Both the position numbers and the translations under genes were made by a program. A stretch of 64,000 nt of DNA from Kluyvera georgiana ATCC 51603 (GTDB lineage Bacteria > Pseudomonadota > Gammaproteobacteria > Enterobacterales > Enterobacteriaceae). The notes beneath the pieces are model-generated. The model ran no database searches. It was given only the letters and a program-made list of their open reading frames with translations, and had not been told where the DNA came from. The DNA is taken from the NCBI RefSeq assembly GCF_001654985.1, contig NZ_LXEU01000025.1:1-64000 (forward strand), read 5' to 3'. Of the stretch, positions 60,043 through 64,000 are shown piece by piece; within the stretch, counting starts at the first letter, position 1, and every line of letters begins with the position of its first letter.

Positions 60043-60279
60043 ACGACAAATACAATATCTGTCGCAGTAAGTATGTTGTGCGAAGAACCCCCAAAAGTAA
60101 TGAATGCTATTCAAGAGCGTTTTGAAATATTTGTTGCCATTACGGGATATTCAGTAGAAGAAATCATGGATGATAGCAACTTGCTTGACGAGTTAAATCG
60201 ATTTATTAATAACGAACTCGTTAATGATTTAGGGTTGGAATATGGAACCGTCAACATAAATATCGATTATAACAACTAA
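60043..60279 (+). CDS. Hypothetical island protein with ACG at the expected start
   Basis: An ATG at 60073 gives 68 residues but has no ribosome site. In the same frame ACG 60043 follows AAAAGGGA by 8 bases and adds ten codons. The original start may have been ATG changed to ACG, which would greatly reduce translation. The protein (EEIMDDSNLLDELNRFINNE) is acidic and unrecognised. Confidence 0.45.
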   Translation, partial: TTNTISVAVSMLCEEPPKVMNAIQERFEIFVAITGYSVEEIMDDSNLLDELNRFINNELVNDLGLEYGTVNINIDYNN

Positions 60280-60318
60280 TTGCTTTTACTAACTATTAAC
60301 ATGATATAAGGATTAAAG

Positions 60319-60669
60319 ATGAAAGAGATTATATTTAATAAAAGTGAAGAAGAAAAAAACGAACTTATTGCTAACATCTTACAAGGATACTGTGATGAGA
60401 TATATGCTATTTATGAAAAACATCCTGAAACAGCAATCGATATCTTGAATGGAGGTTTTCTTTCTGGCGTCATATATGATATTTTGATAACTCGTGAGAT
60501 GAAGAAATACTCTATCAAAAATGATATATCTGATATCAATAGAAGAGATTTAAAAACCACAATATTATATTGGCATCAAGAACACATCATTGAACTTGTT
60601 ATGAGAAATCTAAAGCAGGATAAAAATCAAGATCCTATTTATTGGAAGCTAAAGTTCACAGTGATCTGA
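60319..60669 (+). CDS. Hypothetical island protein (116 aa)
   Basis: Unrecognised, mostly helical, soluble protein with AAGGA before the ATG. It is followed by the hairpin TTCCCTC-GTACA-GAGGGAA (60689-60707) and then the H-NS-like gene. Confidence 0.6.
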   Translation: MKEIIFNKSEEEKNELIANILQGYCDEIYAIYEKHPETAIDILNGGFLSGVIYDILITREMKKYSIKNDISDINRRDLKTTILYWHQEHIIELVMRNLKQDKNQDPIYWKLKFTVI

Positions 60670-60738
60670 TATTAAAATATTATGAATATTCCCTCGTACA
60701 GAGGGAAATAATCCTGTAAAGAATCGGAGATAACCAAT

Positions 60739-60981
60739 ATGATTGATGAATTCCATGTTATGTATATGTACAAAAAAATTCAAGCTGAAGCGGCTACTAC
60801 CGACATCAAAACACTGGAACAGTTTTTGAAGAAGTTCCGCCAAGTTGTTGCGGAGCGCCGGGAAGAATACTATCGGGAGATTGGTGAGAAAAAAGCACGT
60901 AAGTTGAGAATGAAAAGAGCACAAAGATTACTTGAGAAAATGACATGTGATCATGTTTCACCAGAGGATCTCAAGGAATGA
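60739..60981 (+). CDS. Truncated H-NS-like protein (H-NST type)
   Basis: An 80-residue protein matching only the N-terminal oligomerisation domain of H-NS. KTLEQFLKKFRQVVAERREE aligns with TLEEMLEKLEVVVNERREE, and a coiled coil rich in Arg/Lys and a PEDL motif (H-NS: PNEL) follow. The DNA-binding C-terminal domain (TWTGQGRTP in H-NS) is absent. H-NST proteins of pathogenic E. coli islands have this form and act as H-NS/StpA antagonists by forming inactive heteromers. GGAG precedes the ATG. It sits in a very AT-rich island that H-NS would be expected to silence. Confidence 0.85.
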   Translation: MIDEFHVMYMYKKIQAEAATTDIKTLEQFLKKFRQVVAERREEYYREIGEKKARKLRMKRAQRLLEKMTCDHVSPEDLKE

Positions 60982-61015
60982 CTATTTGAGTTTTATTAGA
61001 ACACAAACGTAGAAA

Positions 61016-61030
61016 CGATAATCATTATCA
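61016..61030. promoter_or_regulatory. Fur-box-like sequence
   Basis: CGATAATCATTATCA matches the Fur 7-1-7 core TGATAATnATTATCA at all but the first base. It lies 48 bp before the DUF6404 gene. In AT-rich DNA the chance of such a match is raised. Confidence 0.55.
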
Positions 61031-61077
61031 TTTATAATGGTTTTTATCGATAGTTAGGTGAATCTGGAGGGAACTGT

Positions 61078-61428
61078 ATGAGCTTTGAAGCTAAAAAGGA
61101 ACACGCTATTGCCATTATGGAAAGCAAGAAGATGTGGCGTAGTAATTATGCCCCTCCCTTGCTACGCCTCGCATGGAAAGCTGGATTCAAGATACCACCG
61201 CTACCTTTTGCCTCATTCTGGCAAATAACCTTGCTGATGGGGGTATGGTTTGGTCCGGCATGGGGGATTTGTATGTGGTTTTCTTCATGGAAGGACAGTG
61301 ATATGCAACCGGGCGTTGCATTTGTCTCAAGCATAGTCGCAGGTATTTGCTTTGGTGTTCTTATGGCTGCGTATCATTGGTGGCGAAAGGTAGTTAACAA
61401 TCTTCCAGACTGGGACAGTCTGGAGTAA
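61078..61428 (+). CDS. DUF6404 family membrane protein
   Basis: A 116-residue protein with the family opening FEAKKEHAIAIMESKKMWRSNYAPPLLRLAWKAG. Two hydrophobic helices follow (about 48-68 and 80-102). Family function is unknown. GGAGGG precedes the ATG. A Fur-box-like site upstream suggests possible iron control. Confidence 0.8.
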   Translation: MSFEAKKEHAIAIMESKKMWRSNYAPPLLRLAWKAGFKIPPLPFASFWQITLLMGVWFGPAWGICMWFSSWKDSDMQPGVAFVSSIVAGICFGVLMAAYHWWRKVVNNLPDWDSLE

Positions 61429-61474
61429 AGATCTCTGTAGAGGCTATATAGCCTTTAAATGGACTGGGTGTGAA

Positions 61475-61765
61475 ATGGGAAAAATAAAATATTGGCTAAT
61501 AGCAGGATTTATTATACTTCTTTCGATTGTTTACAGTACGACCAATCAAAGGGACTCTCAGCTTTCTAAGTTGAAATGAGCAGGCGAAAAAGGAGATGTA
61601 GAAGCTCAATATGCCTTGGGTCTCATGTATTTATATAGAGAAATACTGGATATTGACTATCAGCAATCAAAATCATGGTACGAAAAAGCGGCTGCGCAAA
61701 ATGATGTTGACGCGCAATTTCTGCTTGGGGAGATGTATGATGATGGTCTCGGCATCAGAACGTAG
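61475..61765 (+). pseudogene. Sel1-repeat protein remnant with in-frame UGA
   Basis: ATG 61475 opens with a membrane-spanning or signal segment (KIKYWLIAGFIILLSIVYS). TGA at 61577-61579 (codon 35) interrupts. The frame continues with GEKGDVEAQYALGLMYL and SKSWYEKAAAQNDVDAQFLLGEMYDDG, two Sel1/TPR-like repeats, and ends TAG 61763-61765. No start follows the TGA near enough to rescue it. The later part of the gene also appears to be missing. Confidence 0.75.
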
Positions 61766-61978
61766 TTTACCATATTGTTTGTGTATTCTTCTTTCGGGAA
61801 TTGATTTTTTAGTTCATTGGCTATATCAAAATATTAGATTAACTCACAGTTATCTGTTTTTACTTTTCTCATATAAAACCTCATTATAAAATGATTGTTA
61901 TATTATATATTACGAGTTGAAGATTAAGTGTAAAATTACAGTGAAGCGCTCAATATAATACCCTTGATAAAATATCTA

Positions 61979-62644
61979 TTATTCTACTTCATTAAATAGA
62001 CATTCGGGTATCTTAGGGCGTTGTAGAGACAAGACTTCATCATCCGTAGATAGCTGGATATTGCTGTCTACGTCATTATTTTCATCCGTATCTGTTCTAA
62101 AAGTATAAACGTTCTCAAATCTTTCCTTTTCATCAACAACAAATCCCTGTGCCTTTTTGACATTAGGTCGCTGTTTTGCGTTAATAGAATGAGCTTGTCC
62201 TTTAAGGAATATGTTGGAGTTCATAAAGAGATCTCCTTCTTTATCAATAATGATCCCTTTCTTTTTGAGCTTTTTAAAGACAAGGGACATATTTGACTTT
62301 TTAATATCTAACTCTCGGCATAGCTTTGCCTGTGAGATATGAAAGCAGTTTCCAAACTCCATGATATTTAAGATCCTTGCGATAACTTTTAATTCATTCT
62401 TTGAGATATCAAGTTCTGCGAGCTGCTGGAAGTTTTTCGTGAACATATGAACATAATCAACATCTTTCTTGATGGATTTGATGTTTTCTTTTCTTGAATA
62501 GATATTGGTAATATCTTTATGTGTGCTGTGGTAATGTTCGAATATCTGCACTTTCTGTTCAGTAGTAAAATGATGGTCATCAATATACTGTGTTAGCTGA
62601 AAGGGTGATAAACTGCTAAGGGATTTAAAATCTATCTGTGTCAT
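61979..62644 (-). CDS. Winged-helix Rep-like protein (possible replication initiator)
   Basis: A 221-residue protein. A central winged-helix domain (about residues 84-150) reads LKVIARILNIMEFGNCFHISQAKLCRELDIKKSNMSLVFKKLKKKG, followed by a MNSNIFLKGQ strand. This resembles RepL-type and other plasmid initiator/regulator domains. The N-terminal 80 residues are helical and the C-terminal 55 are acidic and likely disordered. The start at 62644 follows AAGGAAA. Four 22-bp direct repeats lie about 200 bp upstream, in the position of iterons. It could instead be a MarR-like transcription regulator. Confidence 0.55.
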   Translation of the reverse strand: MTQIDFKSLSSLSPFQLTQYIDDHHFTTEQKVQIFEHYHSTHKDITNIYSRKENIKSIKKDVDYVHMFTKNFQQLAELDISKNELKVIARILNIMEFGNCFHISQAKLCRELDIKKSNMSLVFKKLKKKGIIIDKEGDLFMNSNIFLKGQAHSINAKQRPNVKKAQGFVVDEKERFENVYTFRTDTDENNDVDSNIQLSTDDEVLSLQRPKIPECLFNEVE

Positions 62645-62852
62645 TGTATATTTCCTTTTATTGTTTTTTATTAATACATAACAGATTAAACACTATCGTC
62701 AATAACAAAGTCAAAAATCAGTGGAAAAAGTTATAAAATAGTGGAGAGCTATCCATTGAGTATGATGGATAAAAAGCTTATTACTTTCTGGCTGGAATAA
62801 GTTTACTTAGAGTGGAATGTCCGCCAGTAATTGAATAATAGTTTTAGTGCGG

Positions 62853-62940
62853 AACTATAGTTATAGTTTTTGCTAACTATGGTTATAGTAAACTATAATC
62901 ATAGTTATAGATATCGATAACCATAGTTATAGGAACCTAT
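62853..62940. repeat. Four in-phase 22-bp direct repeats (iteron-like)
   Basis: Repeats start at 62853, 62875, 62897 and 62919 with core AAYYATRGTTATAG followed by eight variable bases. Each core also has partial dyad symmetry, so hairpins can form across the array. Period and number fit plasmid iterons. An AT-rich stretch (62941-63060) adjoins. Confidence 0.85.
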
Positions 62941-63173
62941 AACCTTTTTTCTGTAATATGTTGTTTTATATGAGAAATAACAACTGTAATATAGTAATAA
63001 GTTTAATATAGTAAAAGTGAATGTGTGCCTGTTGAATGGCACCTGCTGTTTTATGAATGGCGTTGGAGGTTTTCAGCAATGAAGGATGAATTGTATTGAA
63101 ATATTTCTTAATTGATCTGTCCAGAAACGTTTTGCGATGAAGTTTATTTGTGCCTTATGAAAATGGCACCAAT

Positions 63174-63390
63174 GGTGTAATCTGTTTATTTTTCTTATTC
63201 TGTTATTACACCGGAGTGATTGTTTTCTACAATCACGAATCGCTGCTTTTATTGTGAGAGATTAATTAATTTGCCTTTTACTTTATGTGCGTCTTCGACG
63301 CGATCTTTTTTGGATAAATCCATCACTAACAGGGATGAACCCTGCTCCAGCAATGTGATTGTCTTGAACAATCACTAAGTGCTGCTTTTA
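63174..63390. repeat. Hairpin-containing repeats in a gene-free region
   Basis: GTGATTGT-n5-ACAATCAC occurs at 63216-63236 and 63355-63375, each followed within five bases by (C/T)GCTGCTTTTAT. A further inverted repeat, GGTGTAAT...ATTACACC, spans 63174-63212. The whole stretch 62941-63560 has no supported gene. It could encode structured RNA or be part of an origin. Confidence 0.65.
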
Positions 63391-63560
63391 TAAATATAGT
63401 TTTCCTATACGATCAAGAGAGAATTTTATATTTTATCACGGTAATGCTATGTTCAAACATAGGATCATTTTTTTATAACTGAATGATAAAACGATCTAAA
63501 ACCGATCTTTTACGCCTTTACTAGAAATATTGAACTACTTTATCAAGAAAAAATATATTA

Positions 63561-63800
63561 ATGTCAGAGTCAGGGCGTAGCCGTGCGTCAGCACATGAGC
63601 TTCAGCTCATAGATGGTGGATATTATCAAAAAAGGATTTTAATCAAACAGAGAGGAATGCTTTACAATAAAAATATAAATTTCATTCATAAGTACCTAAT
63701 CATTTTTAATGTTGCAACCCTGTATGGCGATCATAAAAATCGCCCGGTTTCTTTTAATCCTCTTAAGTATTATCTCTTACTTCTTGCAAAATTAAATTAA
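63561..63800 (+). CDS. Short doubtful ORF (79 aa)
   Basis: An ORF starting MSESGRSRASAHELQLIDGGYY with a basic, hydrophobic C-terminal half. No ribosome site is seen and no family is recognised. It may be a gene fragment or a chance frame in AT-rich DNA. Confidence 0.25.
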   Translation: MSESGRSRASAHELQLIDGGYYQKRILIKQRGMLYNKNINFIHKYLIIFNVATLYGDHKNRPVSFNPLKYYLLLLAKLN

Positions 63801-63854
63801 GAAAAAATCGGCCTGTAGCCCTTGCGGTATAAGACTTATGACGAAAATACGTGA

Positions 63855-63938
63855 CTGACTGTATGGTCAGTGTTCCTGACTCTGTGGTCAGTATTCCTGA
63901 CTGCACGGTGAGCTTTCCTGACTCTGTAGTCAGTTTCT
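63855..63938. repeat. Four tandem 21-bp repeats (second iteron-like array)
   Basis: Units start at 63855, 63876, 63897 and 63918 with pattern CTGACT-n5-GGTCAG-TnTTC. Three of the four units carry the 6-bp inverted arms intact; the third is degenerate (GGTGAG). There is no spacer between units. The array is unrelated in sequence to that at 62853. The window ends 62 bp later, so its partner gene may lie outside. Confidence 0.85.
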
Positions 63939-64000
63939 ATGTCATTTTATAAACTAAAAATGACTGTGTTTTAAATTCTAGTCACTGGAATACTTGCGAT

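Noticed and set aside
63561..63800. Retron-like msr/msd or plasmid leader RNA reading of the right-end segment
   Set aside because: No reverse transcriptase gene is in the window and the sequence does not fold into a recognisable msr/msd by eye. Kept only as a doubtful ORF.
62853..63938. Short tandem repeats as possible CRISPR
   Set aside because: The 22-bp and 21-bp units are contiguous without unique spacers of 30-odd bp. They fit iterons or operators instead.

Overview
This is a chromosomal window from a member of the Enterobacteriaceae, in the Enterobacter/Klebsiella/Citrobacter range by gene content. I cannot name the species from sequence alone. Gene order follows the E. coli 58-61 min region read in one direction: asc, hyd/hyp, nor, gutQ, mltB, recA-recX-alaS-csrA, serV-argV tRNAs, yqaBA, gshA, micA, luxS, emrRAB, proVWX, ygaM, ygaC, alaE, ygaPV. 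Relative to E. coli the sorbitol (srl) operon, nrdHIEF, stpA and ygaU/yqaE are missing from their usual places. Several loci are extra: a NiCoT nickel transporter, a zinc-type ABC transporter, a BON lipoprotein, a GPH symporter with a GH3 glucosidase, and a carboxymuconolactone-decarboxylase-like gene paired with a MocR regulator.

Region by region. 0-4.2 kb: ascFB with the divergent repressor ascG. 4.3-10.3 kb: one formate/hydrogen operon (hydN, an FDH-H with Cys instead of Sec, hypF, NiCoT) behind a clear sigma-54 promoter. 10.5-14.8 kb: the NO-detoxification genes norVW and norR, with three NorR enhancer sites and a second sigma-54 promoter. 15-20 kb: gutQ, mltB, a zinc-type ABC transporter with a tiny membrane ORF in front, and pncC. 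20.3-25.3 kb: recA (LexA box), recX, alaS, csrA. 25.6-26.6 kb: one tRNA-Ser and four identical tRNA-Arg genes whose spacers carry copies of the tRNA 3' end. 26.8-30.6 kb: a lipoprotein, yqaB, yqaA, gshA, the sRNA micA, luxS. 30.9-35.1 kb: a second glycoside operon with an AscG-type operator. 35.2-48.6 kb: emrBAR, an intact ygaY, proVWX, the MocR pair and conserved y-genes.

From about 48.6 kb the window becomes accessory. A chaperone-usher fimbrial operon has nonsense codons in both its major subunit and its adhesin. It is followed by a periplasmic protein of 11-residue repeats, a broken XRE regulator, a lipoprotein, a YiiS-like protein and a dead CP4-57/P4-type integrase. From about 57.5 kb a conspicuously AT-rich island carries a NIPSNAP-like/DUF6387-like overlapping pair, an AlpA regulator, small hypothetical genes separated by short hairpins, a truncated H-NS-like protein (H-NST type), a DUF6404 protein behind a Fur-box-like site and a broken Sel1 protein. 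It ends in what looks like a replication module: a winged-helix Rep-like protein, four in-phase 22-bp repeats upstream of it, hairpin repeats, and four further 21-bp tandem repeats at the window's right edge.

The most interesting candidates are this iteron/Rep module with its H-NS antagonist, the Cys form of FDH-H co-transcribed with nickel uptake, and the AscG operator shared by two loci 28 kb apart. Functional calls rest on recognised motifs and remembered family features. No database search was possible.
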